This document shows positions 24,401-35,920 of a stretch of DNA of 64,000 nt, one piece after another. The notes under the pieces are model-generated. The model worked only from the letters and a program-made list of their open reading frames with translations. It made no database searches and had not been told where the DNA came from. The stretch's first letter is position 1, and the number at the start of each line of letters is the position of its first letter. Position numbers and translations under genes: made by a program. Origin of the DNA: Bugula neritina (taxonomy: Eukaryota; Bryozoa; Gymnolaemata; Cheilostomatida; Bugulidae); contig OZ037765.1 of assembly GCA_964035545.1 (NCBI GenBank), positions 12,582,698-12,646,697 on the forward strand, read 5' to 3'.

Positions 24401-27331
24401 GTGCGTAGCCTCAGGTCCTGGAAGAGACATGTTTGAGAGCACCTTAATCATTGGTAGCAAGCAGTATGAGAAAGCCAAGGAGTTGTACACACAAGCTAAC
24501 ATTACAGGAATCAAGCTGAGTGGTCCGATAGATTTTCGACATCAGTTTGTTGATATGTCAAAGCAAGAGTTGAAGTTGGAAACTGGTGAAATGGTAAATA
24601 GTCCTCGTGTAACCCTTCTTGCACGTAATATTGCACTCTGTATTATAAGTATCAGTCTTATCTCTTCTATTTGGAGAAAATGTCTTTTGTCCTGGTATAG
24701 TTCTTATATACATTTATTTTTATAAATTTTTGGTCACGGAGTTTTGTCTTACTATGAGTCTCAGTGGTCTTGACTATTTTACAGGTAAAAACCTGCCCTG
24801 CCGCTATGGGTTACAGCTTTGCTGCTGGTACCACTGATGGGCCCGGAGACTTTGACTTCACTCAAGGTACCAACTCTACTAACAAGTTCTGGAGCTTTGT
24901 CAGCCAGTTCATCAGTAAGCCGTCGCCTCAACAAGTCGACTGTCAGAAACCAAAACCCATCCTGCTAAACACTGGAGAGGTAAGTGAACTCATCTGCTTT
25001 CTCTAAGTAACTTGAAGTTTTGTTATTATATTCCAATATCAATCAAAATCATCGAGTGTAAGTTAGAATAATAATTAATCATTGGAAATTAAATAATAGA
25101 TAAACTATAAAAGCTACATCTATTTTGCTACCTTGCTAGATTATCTTATTCTAAGACTTTGTAATGATGTTTGGCTTACAGTCACTATAGTTTCACTGCT
25201 TACTTGAATGTTTTAATTAATAAATAATTAAATATCACTTTCTCTTTCTAGGTCAACTTTCCCTATGCATGGCAGCCATCTATAATACCCATACAGCTAC
25301 TGCGAGTCGGTCAGCTTGTCATAACCTCCCTTCCTGGAGAATTCACCACCATGTCTGGTCGGAGAGTTCGAAATGCCCTTACAAAGGTCATTATTTCTAT
25401 TGAAGGACAACCAATCTCTTAACATCCGGTTTTCTAATTTATTTATTGTGCATAGATTTACTTTTTGCATCACATATTACACAGCAATTTATTATATCAT
25501 TATATTGCATTTTGTATGTAAATAATGATTCGATTATATATAGCAATTTTATCTCTTTTAATTCCGTATTTGTGATGATGGTTGTTTTTAGCATTATTGT
25601 TATCTGTCTCATGTGGTAATTTGAGGTATTTGTGTTGATACAGATATTTAAAGAAGATGGAAAGATTGCTAACGCAACCGTTGTTCTTGCCGGACTGTCT
25701 AATGCGTATGCAGATTACATAGCCACATTTGAAGAGTACCAAAAGCAGAGATATGAAGCTGCATCTACCATATACGGTCCTCACACTCTCTCAGCTTACA
25801 TTAACCTCTTCAGTAAGATGGCAACTATGATGGTGCAGGTAGGCTATCAGTTCTAGGCTAGCTCTTGCATATTATAACTCAAATAATTCTATTAGTAGGT
25901 ATCTAGTATACCACTATAATATTATAATATTTATTCATTGCTATATTCTGTTATATACTCATTGCTACACTATGTTATATACCCATTGCTATATTATGTT
26001 ATGCACTCATTGCTATACTATGTTATATACTCATTACTATACTATGTTGTATACTCATTGCTATACTATGTTATACACTCATTGCTATATCATGTTATAT
26101 ACTCATTGCTATACTATGTTATATACTGCAGGGTAAACCAGTTGCTGCTGGTACTGCTCCTCCAGACTTGCTGTCGAAGCAGCTCTCCTTTGTGCTGCCG
26201 GTAGTCATGGACTCTGTGCCGTTTGGTGCTGAATTTGGTCAGCCAATAACTGATGCACAGATGGTTTATAAACAGGTGCGTAGCACACAGTATGCGTGCT
26301 GTATAGATTGTAAAGCCAGGTGTAGTTAAATAATTTTACCAAAAAAATACAATAGCTTATCTAACCATGGATGTCATTTCAGTTTTTAAATAATAAATGT
26401 ATACGATCAATCAGTTGCTAACATCAATCAGTTGCTAACGGAATGTTGCTGAACCTTTTTAGCATCTAATCTTCTAGTCAGCAATTAATAAAGTTTTATC
26501 AGACTATACGTATCTACATTTCATATAATGAGTATATATGAAGCCAATGACAATACTAAATAATCTATGGGTAACAGGGCTTATTGCTTGAAATTGCTGC
26601 ATCACTTGTTTTAGAAAGTTGTTCATATTTTGTGACAGGGAGACCTGGTAACTGTGACATTCAACTCAGCTGACCCCAGAAACAACCTAATGACTATGAA
26701 TAGCTTTCTGGCTGTGGAGAAAAGATCAAGTGATGGAAGCTGGGAGGTCGTCTACACTGACAGCCATTGGGTTACAAAGTATGCTTTAATTTTATGATAT
26801 CACATAGTTGATTTGAATGATTAGATCTATGTTAAACTGGTTGTCTTAAGTTCCAAGTTGGTTTTTCTTTTTAGTTAACATCTGCTAGCAGAATCACCCT
26901 AGTCACTTTACCTATGCTTGGTCTAATAATATCTTAATGCAATTTCTCTGCTTATTGGCTCGCTAGGAAGTATTATAAGTAACAGCCTACTAGACTACAA
27001 GTAACATATGCTATACAGATCTCCGTTTATTCTGTTTAAGTTTGGGATTATAGTGATTGCTGTATGTTGCAGGTTTGAGTGGATGCGTACAGAGACATTG
27101 CTGGGCAGGAGTAGTGCTGCTATATCATGGCAGACTGGCTCAGACGAGCCTGTGGGGATGTACAGGATACGACACTCCGGTTATCACAAGCCTCTCTTTG
27201 AAGACCCTCAGCCGTTTACTGGTGTAAGCCGAACCTTTAAAGTTGTTGGGAAATCAAAGTCGTACAAATCATACGTAAATTTTGTACACAAAAATCAAAA
27301 CCGCGTTATGGCATATCAACCATTGGAGTAA
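21450..27331 (+). CDS. ASAH2: Neutral ceramidase
   Basis: Secreted or membrane-surface amidase that splits ceramide into sphingosine and fatty acid. Twelve exons: 21450-21587, 21899-22048, 22528-22704, 22853-23058, 23337-23580, 24393-24593, 24785-24979, 25252-25386, 25644-25838, 26132-26275, 26639-26778, 27073-27331; phases fit and give about 727 residues, near the family norm. The start at 21450 gives a good signal peptide (VWSLLVCCSIVLALGADA); an in-frame Met 13 codons upstream is less likely. Motifs: GIYDVTGPAAEIN, zinc-site SGIHTHSGPGG and WFPVHCTSMNN, the amidase box GDVSPN holding the catalytic Ser, GYSFAAGTTDGPG, LPGEFTTMSGRR, and YEAASTIYGPHTLSAY with Glu and Tyr metal/active-site positions kept. 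The C-terminal immunoglobulin-like domain ends in FKVV with a ~27-residue Lys-rich tail. A 24-bp minisatellite abuts the acceptor at 26131. Confidence 0.96.
25935..26128. repeat. 24-bp minisatellite in ceramidase intron
   Basis: About eight copies of a 24-bp unit (CTCATTGCTATACTATGTTA + TATA) with few changes. The array fills the 3' part of the intron and runs to the TGCAG acceptor at 26127-26131, so it supplies the polypyrimidine and branch-point region. The open frame through it (Tyr-Ser-Leu-Leu repeats) is an artefact of the 24-bp period. Confidence 0.93.
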
Positions 27332-27395
27332 TTTAACTACTCAATAACCAACCAAAGCCTAAAATAACTATTGAAGTTCTATAACGTATTTTTAT

Positions 27396-27401
27396 AATAA
27401 A
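27396..27401 (+). promoter_or_regulatory. Ceramidase poly(A) signal AATAAA
   Basis: First AATAAA after the stop, about 65 bp downstream; another lies near 27950. Confidence 0.5.
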
Positions 27402-29392
27402 ATTTTCTAAGAACACAATCATCCAATAATATCACCTTGAATACAACTTAGCAGTATCAGTTCATCTGATCTTGTCTTTATAATTTATGTCCTCAGTTTT
27501 TACTACTTGTGGCTTTGAAAGAAACATTCGCTGATTGCATAATAATTCATTTTATATTTTTTGAGCTGAATAATTTTGCTGCTTTTGTTTTGCTAAAATT
27601 TAGGAATTGAAATGTTTTGAAAATTCTATGGTTTCTTTACTTTCAATACACTAAATTATATTTTGAGATGTTAATTATTTCTTTTAAGCCAACTTGAGTT
27701 TCTGCTTTTGTGATGTGTTTTTAATTGTTCAACTATATATTTGAATTACATAATACTGTCTGCTTAATGCTGCTTAGCTGCTTAAAACTGATTGCCATAT
27801 CACTTGTTGCATCTGTCTAATGAAAACACAACTCTTCCACCACACAGTTTGTGACTGTTTTAGAGGAAAGACATACATTGTTACCTCACTAAAATTATTA
27901 AAGTGGTTGCAGGTGTAATGGAAATTAGCTATTATGGTTGTTTGCTCAATAAATAAAAATTGTTGATTATAAAGTCGGTTTCTTTTCTTTCATGTGCTAA
28001 AATCAGTATTTGAACGTTGCTGTGACTTTGTTTTAAACCTTCAAAATGAAGTTGGCTCATAAACTATTTTGCAGAAAATCGTGCAAACCTGAGTAATTGA
28101 GAAGCCCCCAACACCTTTAACAAGATTAAATAGTGAGTGTGCTTGCTCTACGTTTATATATATTTATATATGCAAATGTAAAGCAAGCACAGGTTTACGC
28201 GCACACGCGCACACGTATATGCAGCGAATAAACATGCGCTAATCTGATTAAAGTTGCCCTACTATAATGGTTGTCGTTCTGCCATTACATGTCTTTTAAA
28301 TAATGTAAATATAAAACTTTTAGTACAAGTAAAGCCATTTCTAAGAGTAGAAAGGTTGCTTGTTTATTAAATGTAAAGAGGAGCAGAAAGTAAACAGTCA
28401 AACATTTTATTTTAATATTTCTAATGCAAATTATAGTCGGAGAGGTTCTTTTTTTAAATGAAAAAGGAAATCAGTTCCAAGAATAAAGTTGATACTTTAT
28501 TGTTTCTATCTGCCTTTCATGTGCACAAGGATATAAATGTCAATTTATAGAAAAGCATCACTAAACGATGTAAGAAGATGAAAATTATTCGTATGCAGGA
28601 CTCATTGGCAAATTAAGTCAGTAAAAGTGGCTTTTTTCCGCTGGACACAAAGAATTAGTAATGTATTGTCTAAAATATACTCGTATATGCAACATTTTCA
28701 TGTTAATTGAAACTCATAATAGGCTAAAAATGGGTCACTCTGCATTATATAACATAAATCATCAGGTATATTTTACAACTCCATAAAGAAGAATTAAATT
28801 GTTGAAAACATACAGTGGCTTTTAGACCTTTGCCATATTTTAGATATTTTCTTAAAACAACTCGATGACCAGGTAGAAGCAGAAATTGTATCATGGTTAA
28901 ATACCGCCAATGCTCAATAGCATTCAACACTTTGTTTTATATGGAGTGTGGACATTATGTCCACAATTGTCATCTATAAATCAGCATTCCACAACTGGAT
29001 AGTAGATACCAAGTGTTACATGAAATATTTTCTATAAATATGTATACGTATAATATGTCCTATAATGGTGTGCCAATACAAGGAACACTCTAAACTCCAA
29101 GCTGATTAATCAATCCACTCTTTAAATATATAATTTGACTAAATATAGATTTGCATGCACTAAAATAACCAGCTTGGGACATAATGATAATAAAATTCCA
29201 TGACAGGCATGATTCACATCTAAGATTGTTAACTATTGTTAGCATTGCAATTTGTATACTTTTGCTATCATAAATGTGAATATATGTAACATTTTTGTAC
29301 AGCTGTCACTTTTTGTGAGAGCCTAAACTATTTATAAATGCGATGAAAGAAAGCTACTAAAGCTCAGTGTCCACATTAATAGACTAGCTTAG

Positions 29393-29440
29393 TCTATTCC
29401 GAAGGCCCATTGCTCCGAAGGTTTATTAGTCCGAAAATTA
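29393..29440. repeat. Three-unit CCGAAGG repeat
   Basis: Three imperfect units of about 15-16 bp, each with TCCGAA followed by GGCCCATT, GGTTTATT or AATTA. It stands out from the AT-rich surroundings. Confidence 0.7.
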
Positions 29441-30269
29441 ATATAAGCATGATAGTTGAGGACATTCTCACTGAGAACATCATAAATTTCACTCACAGTT
29501 TAGTTTAAGTTTAAGTCTATTCATGCAAGACAGAATTTTAGAATGTACATGTTATTATTAGCAACACATAATTCAAGCCTTTAAAGTACATGTGTGCTTA
29601 TACATTATATCAAAATACACAGTATCTAAAGCAACTTACTTTTAGTTAAATTTACACTGTAAGTAACATAATATATAATATGAGGAGGGGGAGGGGGAAG
29701 CTAGAATTGAATAATAGCCTATGAAAACTACAAAGTATATGTTATAAACATAGGGGCTTTATAATCTACATTAATTTGCTCGATGACTTATAATTTAGCA
29801 AAGTTGAACAGTGAAGTTGAACAATCACAAAGTTAAACATAGCAAGGACTTAGTAGAAATCACAAGATCACAATGAGTATATTATTATATTCTGGTATAA
29901 TGTATGTATGTACATATTATATGCATCAGTCAAAATTTTTATAACTTACAATAACGAGTTGTCTTACTAAATTCGAATAATTTTTGCCAGTCGACTTTGA
30001 TTGCTTTGACATCAACACTGCAGTCGTAGTTGTTGTAAGTTGTATTGGAATATCTAAAATTACCTGCAAGGTCTATAATGAAAGTATTTTACAATATTAA
30101 TAATATGGGGGAAAATTAAATTTTTGACTTGAGTTGCCGTTATAACAGTTATAATATTATAAGCAAAAGGAATTTAGCTCAATATTGACTATTGACATAT
30201 TATAATAAATGTAATTATTAGAAGTTAAAGTTGTAACATAATCATAATGCTAAATATTAAATTTAATGA

Positions 30270-30640
30270 TACTTATAGTCGAGTAGTAGTAGAGTAGTAG
30301 TAAAACTAAAACTAAAGTAATGGGCATAATCATAATGATAATGAATATGATAATCATAATGCTAAGCCTAAGGCTAATCATTAGCCTAAGCTAATGGCAA
30401 TGCTAATAGTAATACTTATACTTAATCTTATAGTTATACTAATACAGTAATACTAATCATCTAATGGTGATACTAATAGTAAATGTAATACTATTACTAT
30501 TACTATTAGTAAATGTAATACTAATACTAAGTCTAATAGTAATAGTAATACTAATAGTAATAGTAATATTCTAATTAAGTCTAATAGTAATAGTAATACT
30601 CTAATACTAATACTAATAGACAATAACAGAATAACTATTA
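30270..30640. repeat. Cryptically simple DNA (AATAGTAATACT words)
   Basis: Drifting triplet mixture of the same kind as at 19,640-20,240. It includes an inverted repeat AGGCTAAT-C-ATTAGCCT near 30371-30387. Confidence 0.85.
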
Positions 30641-30859
30641 CTATAAGATTAAGTGAATGACTTTAACAGTTAATATTATCAATTGTATTTCAAATACTAT
30701 TTGTTATGATAATTTATTAATATAAATGCTAAATAGTAAATAGGTACTAAATATTAGTTTAAAACTAAAATAAATTATCATTATAATTAAAATAATGAAT
30801 AATTATAATAACAATTTAAATTAATATTATAATAAATAAAAACAACATCAAGTTTAACT

Positions 30860-31095
30860 ATCAGTATGACTATGAGTATCACTATTATTATTAGTATATT
30901 ACTATCAGTGTTACTATGAGTATCGGTATAAGTTAAAGTATGTCATACTCATACTGATAGTGATACTCATTCACATTGTCATCGTGATGCCGGTTGTCAT
31001 GGACAATCGCAATGACATTGTTATTGTGATTGTCATTGTGGATTGTCATAATCATTATGATGATCACTTATCACTGTCATGTGAGTGACATTATC
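30860..31095. repeat. Degenerate CATTGT/ATGACA repeat with inverted repeats
   Basis: Repeats of TCATTGTGATTG and its complement, for example CAATGACA and TGTCATTG 13 bp apart near 31010-31040. It could form a hairpin. No coding signal. Confidence 0.7.
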
Positions 31096-31428
31096 CATAC
31101 ACTTACAGTATACTGATACTTATACATTTATGCAATTGAATTTAATATTATAGTAATTAAATTTAAATTTAAACTTGGAAGTAAAACTATATCATTAATC
31201 TAAATTAAAATATACAATTCAATACAAATACTGAAATAGTAATACTAATACTAATAGTTATTTTGATATTCATCTAATGGAAATTCTATAAGTACAAGTA
31301 TATAACATTGTTGAATTTGATAGTTATCCGTTCATAAAATTTTCATTTGAGTGTATAACACTGACTTTCAGCAATAACTTGAATCCTGAAAGTAGACTTA
31401 AGCTTGAAGTTAATATAAATATTTATTA

Positions 31429-31647
31429 GAAAAAACTCACAAAGGTTTATTGTCACCATCCCTGTGAGAAACCCCTGATGGAAGGGTTTTTTGTTAAACC
31501 CGGCTACGGACTTATACAAATGGGGCACAGGAGCAATTATGACTGGATGCTTTTCCTAACATCACCAATGACCTTTGTTGGATTCAAATCCATGACTTTG
31601 TGCTTACTGTCGGCAAATGCCCTAACCCCTATACCACGGCTGCTCCC
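31429..31647 (-). mobile_element. tRNA-derived SINE, copy A, with 15-bp target-site duplication
   Basis: On the minus strand the head reads GTATAGGGGTTAGGGC (A-box-like) and GATTTGAATCC (B-box-like), then a body with GATGTTAGGAA, AGTCATAATTGCTCCTG and TTCCATCAGGGGTTTCTCAC, ending GTGAG plus a short T run. A perfect 15-bp duplication, TATAAATATTTATTA, flanks it at 31414-31428 and 31648-31662, which is direct evidence of a target-primed insertion. Confidence 0.92.
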
Positions 31648-32277
31648 TATAAATATTTATTAATAAAAGTCGAAAATAGGCACAAGTAAACTAAATTTAA
31701 AATTATACCACTAGAACTTTCAGTTTCTTTCATTTTCTTTTTGAGTTTTAATTTCATTAAAACTTTGACTTGTTATTAGTATCATCACTATGCGTATCAT
31801 CAGTATGAGTATAACTATTACTATAACTAATAATTTAATATTGACAATTTTTTAGTACCTTTATCTGAAATATTATCTCTGAACCAACATTAACTGGGTA
31901 AATTCTTAATACATAGCTATCATAACTTGCAGATTCAGAGTAAATGTAATGTTGATCAGCCATTAAAAGTGTGGCAATTTCAAAATGACATATATCACTC
32001 ATTCGAACACATACTAATGCTAATAGCATTAATTTTATTTATATAATTGTAGCTTTACCAACTATCTGATTGAGTATGAATAAAATCAAAAATAGAAATT
32101 AAATCAAAAATAAATAATCTCAAGCTGTAAAAACTCATGCATAAGTTTCTGTTTGATAAATTTAACTTGAAAAGGAATAGAAGTTATGTGATAAATGTAC
32201 ACATTATGAAATACCAAACTGTTCCATATTTATTTACAGAACAAATATATTTGAACAGTCTTTTTATTTCACAGCTA

Positions 32278-34637
32278 ATGGAGAATATCAACAGAGACGC
32301 CAACAAGGAAAATTTGACCATGGTATATTCTATGTTTCACACTTTTATATTAAGTAGATTCTTTGATTTCTTGCAAGTGTATCTTTATATTTTTTCTTTT
32401 AATGTGACAAAGTTTATTATGTCTGTTTTTGTTTTTCTTCCCGTTGATTAATTTAATTTTTCTGGTATTTTGCTTGTAAATGTGTTTTTCTTGCACTGGC
32501 ACAAACACTTCCTATTTTGTGGCAATATCATCAATAATTTTTTAAACTAGATTGTTTGAAACAACATTCAGGTTAATCAAGTTGATAACCAAAAATAACT
32601 CTCTTAGCATTCAACTAATCATTTACTGTGTTTCTCAATCTATTCTCTTGACGGTGTTAGATTTATAGTTACTAATATGACTCATGGAGCTAGCTGTTTT
32701 AAAATTGTAATCAAAATTAATTGTCATTACTTTTGCATTTCTATAAATAGTTTCAATTATCGGTTTCGTAAACTTATGGTATCGTGTGAGGTCTACGCCA
32801 GGCATTATGTTTATTTGTAGAAGCACTCATCCAGCAAGAGCTCTGGTTTAAAGGTTCTCCAAAACTCTGCCTCTCTTGATAACATCCGTTGTGGCAAGGG
32901 TGAATCCTATTCACAGGTAGCTTACAAATATATATTCAGGCAGCAACATTAGGCAGCCCTGATCTAGTGGTTGCAGCACTGGCTTTGTAATCGTGTCAGT
33001 AGTTCAAATCCCAGTAAAGACCACTAGTCATGTTTATGAAGGGCATTCAGTCATAATTCTTCTTTTGCGACAATAGAAAACAAGTCTTTGGCATGCTTAA
33101 AACACTCTTTCTATCCAGAGGTTCTCAGAAAGATGAGGGCTATAAGCATACGTTTCTTATTTTAAAATTTCTGTTGCAAAATACCTTTACTCATCACAAT
33201 ATGCAACAAAATTTAGTTGCATTAATGTAGTGTCTCGCTGTTTGTAGGTGAATAAAAAATCTAAAATTTCTACCCACAAGAAGTCAGCGCTGGTTGTTTA
33301 CACTGATGCTGTTCCAGTCAAGGTGGCACAAACATATGCAGATAAATCTACTAATACTGAGGAGCCAAAGTTTATATCTGGTAAGGAAATCATGAAGTAT
33401 TTTACTTCTTTAATGTAGTAAGTAGATACAAGACACGCCGGGTTCTTTAGTTTCAAAATTATTAATCTTTTATAAATATAGATACTTAGAAACTGTAAAT
33501 ATTATCCTTTCTATGTAACTGATCAGTCTCTCTTATCAATCTTTTTAAAGAACTTTCTTAAATAAAGACTGATAATTTAACTGCAACACTGTGTTAACAG
33601 CTAATGAGTGTCTTATGTTAATGATTTATGTGATTACATTTAAATTTTAACTCAAGAGCTGCAGAGACATGAATAAACTGCTGTTGTACATATGCTGTTT
33701 ATTTGCCAACCAATCAGATGAGTGCAGTATAGAGTACTGGAAAGAGCTAGCGGAGACAAGGAGAGAAGCTTTAGCTGATACACTAAGAGAAAATGAACAG
33801 GTGCATATTTAATACCAGTCCTTACTTTATGTATCACATAGATTTTGTTGAATTTTACTGTTATTGTATAGTTGGAAAACAATAAATATAGCATTTTAGC
33901 TACACCTTATACAATATAAAAGAAGCCACATGCTGAGGTTGGGTGTTGAACTTTTGCAGTACCAATTTCATTAATGGTTTAGAGTTTGCCGTTGTTTACT
34001 ACAGAATTGACTTGGTAATATAGTGTGTAAGGGCACACTCCAAACCTTTGTAGCACCATAGAGCTCGTGTTATAAAGGCTCAACCCCCTTCCCCCTGCAA
34101 AAATGAGAGTTAGCCGAGTGTAAATTGTTTTCTAACATTGCTATATTATAGTAAAACTTGGTTTTTTTTTCTTTTATCTGAAAATAAAGTTATACAAACA
34201 AGTTGCTGAGCTCTCAAAAACTGTTGCTGATTTGAAAGAAGAAGCTACCCACTATGAGGCTTTAGCAGAAAAAGCAGAGCTCCTAGCAAATATTATGATG
34301 GTGAGAAATGAGGTTCTAAACATGTACCAGTAACTTCTAATGTCAATAAATTAATATCTTATCTGGCTTTTTGTAAGTTACAAGAGCTGTTCATTCTAGC
34401 AGAAATATTTGATTTGTTCTAATTGCATACGAAAAATGTATCATAATACTGCATTATATCTTATCAAATGACAATATATCATTATACTGTTAGATTATGT
34501 ATCATTACACTGTATAATAGTGTATCATCATACTATATGTCATATGATAATAGTAGGTATACTAATTGTATTTGTTCATGTAGGACATGGCTGATGCAAC
34601 CAATCCTGATGATGCAGCAAAATCTGATAACACATAA
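32278..34637 (+). CDS. GMNN: Geminin (inhibitor of CDT1)
   Basis: Nuclear coiled-coil protein that binds CDT1 and blocks re-licensing of replication origins. Six coding exons: 32278-32322, 32821-32916, 33248-33380, 33718-33800, 34190-34300, 34584-34637; phases fit, 173 residues. The start follows an acceptor (TTTCACAG at 32268-32275), so a 5'UTR exon lies upstream. Features: KEN box at residues 10-12 (ANKENLT); GLKVLQNSAS matching the human D-box neighbourhood but lacking the Arg of RxxL; the CDT1-binding start of the coil, YWKELAETRREALADTLREN; and the dimer coil QVAELSKTVADLKEEATHYE. The tail after the coil is only about 17 residues, Asp/Ala-rich, much shorter than in vertebrates. Multicilin and GEMC1 share the coil, but this match is closest to geminin. 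A diverged SINE lies in intron 2. Confidence 0.92.
32950..33140 (+). mobile_element. Diverged tRNA-derived SINE, copy D
   Basis: In geminin intron 2. The head GATCTAGTGGTTGCAGCAC (A-box-like), CTTTGTAAT (a possible anticodon loop with TGT) and AGTTCAAATCCC (B-box) looks like a tRNA, tentatively tRNA-Thr. The body GGGCATTCAGTCATAATTCT and AACAAGTCTTTGGC resembles that of copies A-C. It is older and its ends are unclear. Confidence 0.7.
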
Positions 34638-34837
34638 AGCTGTTTATCTCCCTGCCTTAGTAAATGACCTTGTAAATACAACTTAATAATAGTGTACAGT
34701 TATATGCTCAACAATCTGTTCACATATTCAAAGCGATGCATATGCATAGAAATGTTTTTTGGATAAAGTGTTTTATTCTAGTAATGTAAAATAGATTGTA
34801 TAATACTCGCTGTAAATAAACTACAAATACATATTTC

Positions 34838-34843
34838 AATAAA
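34838..34843 (+). promoter_or_regulatory. Geminin poly(A) signal AATAAA
   Basis: AATAAA about 200 bp past the geminin stop; a second lies at 34815-34820. Confidence 0.5.
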
Positions 34844-35008
34844 TGGAGTTCAGTATAATTTTGTTAAATGCATTTAGTTATTTCTAGTCAAACTAAGCAC
34901 TCAAGTCATTGTTTTTTATTCAAAATATGGCTGTGTGTCTTTAACACATGTCTACTAGCTTGTAAATAAAGTATTGCTACAGCTATTATAAAATACTAAT
35001 TAGATTAA

Positions 35009-35014
35009 TTTATT
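35009..35014 (-). promoter_or_regulatory. Poly(A) signal AATAAA of the minus-strand gene at 35171
   Basis: TTTATT on the + strand, about 160 bp past the minus-strand stop; another lies at 34915-34920. The convergent geminin and unknown-gene 3' ends lie within about 200 bp. Confidence 0.45.
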
Positions 35015-35170
35015 GTGTTAGGAAAATGTATTTGATTTAGTTGAAACGGAACTCTTTTCAGTGCACTCATAGTGTTAATAATGTAATTGTTATGTTACAA
35101 TATCATACAAGTTTAAAGTCAATAACTACCTAGAGATTTAATATTTAATTTTCCAGTTGCCAAATGAACT

Positions 35171-35920
35171 TCAAAAGTACCTAGGGATAGCGGTAGACAG
35201 AGTAGAGCGTGGTTGTGGCACTTCGGTTACATTTGTCCATTTTTCATAGATCACATCCGCACCATGTTGAGTTGTGCAATGAGCATTTATTAAATTCCAT
35301 CCTTTACTAATCAAAAATTCACTCATTTCTGGTCTGGTGATGTCATCAGTGAAATGGATAGCCAGATAACCTTGCCCATAATTCACCACACTAGCCTTTC
35401 TTTCTTTCGCCTCATTGAATTTGCCTTCATAATTGCCTGGCTTCCTTTTAAATGTTTTTAGTAACTCTCTGTGCATATCATGGTGAATGGGCAGCAGCTG
35501 CAGCAGATCAATGTGACCACAGATTGTTGTCTCTCTACCATTACCAATCACATCAATGGTATGAGGCCTGTCTTCTAGTGGAATTTGCTTTCCAGAACGT
35601 TTTCTGTGTTTGTGCTTCCTTCTTGGAGCGGTTGGGTAGTCGAATACAGCAGGTGCTTGATAACCTCTACAAAAATGGATGTTGTGTAGGCCATGGGGGA
35701 GCATTTTATGCTCTTGACATTAAAACATAAATTTTTTCGTTTAATTTTACATCCAAGTGAGAATAGGCAGAACTACCACAGCAAATTGAGTTTACTATTT
35801 TACATACACAGCAGGTTGGTACCAAGTGGAAGCTGGTTCATATCTTGCTAAAGATCTCATCTCTCTGCTAGCTCCTAACATATCAACCGTTTTTTGAGCT
35901 GGCTCTTCAAAGAATGTAGC
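35171..35920 (-). CDS. Unrecognised gene, at least two exons
   Basis: Exon B 35171-35666 encodes about 165 residues to a stop; exon A 35808-35920 joins in phase (CTGCTGT|gtatgt donor, TTTTTGTAG acceptor), giving at least 202 residues. Exon A opens after a good acceptor with ATFFEEPAQKTVDMLGASRE; translation may start at the Met in it (reading MLGASREMRS) or in an exon not found upstream. Next come YQPAVGYQAPAVFDYP, a basic stretch PRRKHKHRKRSGKQ that could be a nuclear localisation signal, then a mixed soluble region with YLAIHFTDDI, FLISKGWNLINAH and YEKWTNVTEV. No signal peptide, membrane span or coiled coil is evident. The frame is long, not repetitive, spliced and has a poly(A) signal, so I believe it is real. 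I do not recognise the family; function unknown. Confidence 0.7.

Larger units (their letters stand above)
27402..32275. other. Gene-poor region between ceramidase and geminin
   Basis: No gene recognised in about 4.9 kb. It holds probable ceramidase 3' flank, a CA/CG-rich microsatellite near 28195-28217, a three-unit CCGAAGG repeat at 29393-29440, a G-rich patch near 29681-29697, a possible orphan exon at 29950-30053 (minus), cryptically simple DNA from about 30,250 to 31,300, and a SINE at 31429-31647. The geminin promoter and 5'UTR exon probably lie in the last kilobase. Confidence 0.65.

Noticed and set aside
25938-26204. 88-codon frame of Tyr-Ser-Leu-Leu-Tyr-Tyr-Val-Ile repeats
   Set aside because: Artefact of the 24-bp minisatellite reading into the next ceramidase exon out of context.
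30860-31095. CRISPR-like or regulatory hairpin array
   Set aside because: Repeats are irregular and spacerless; this is cryptically simple eukaryotic DNA.
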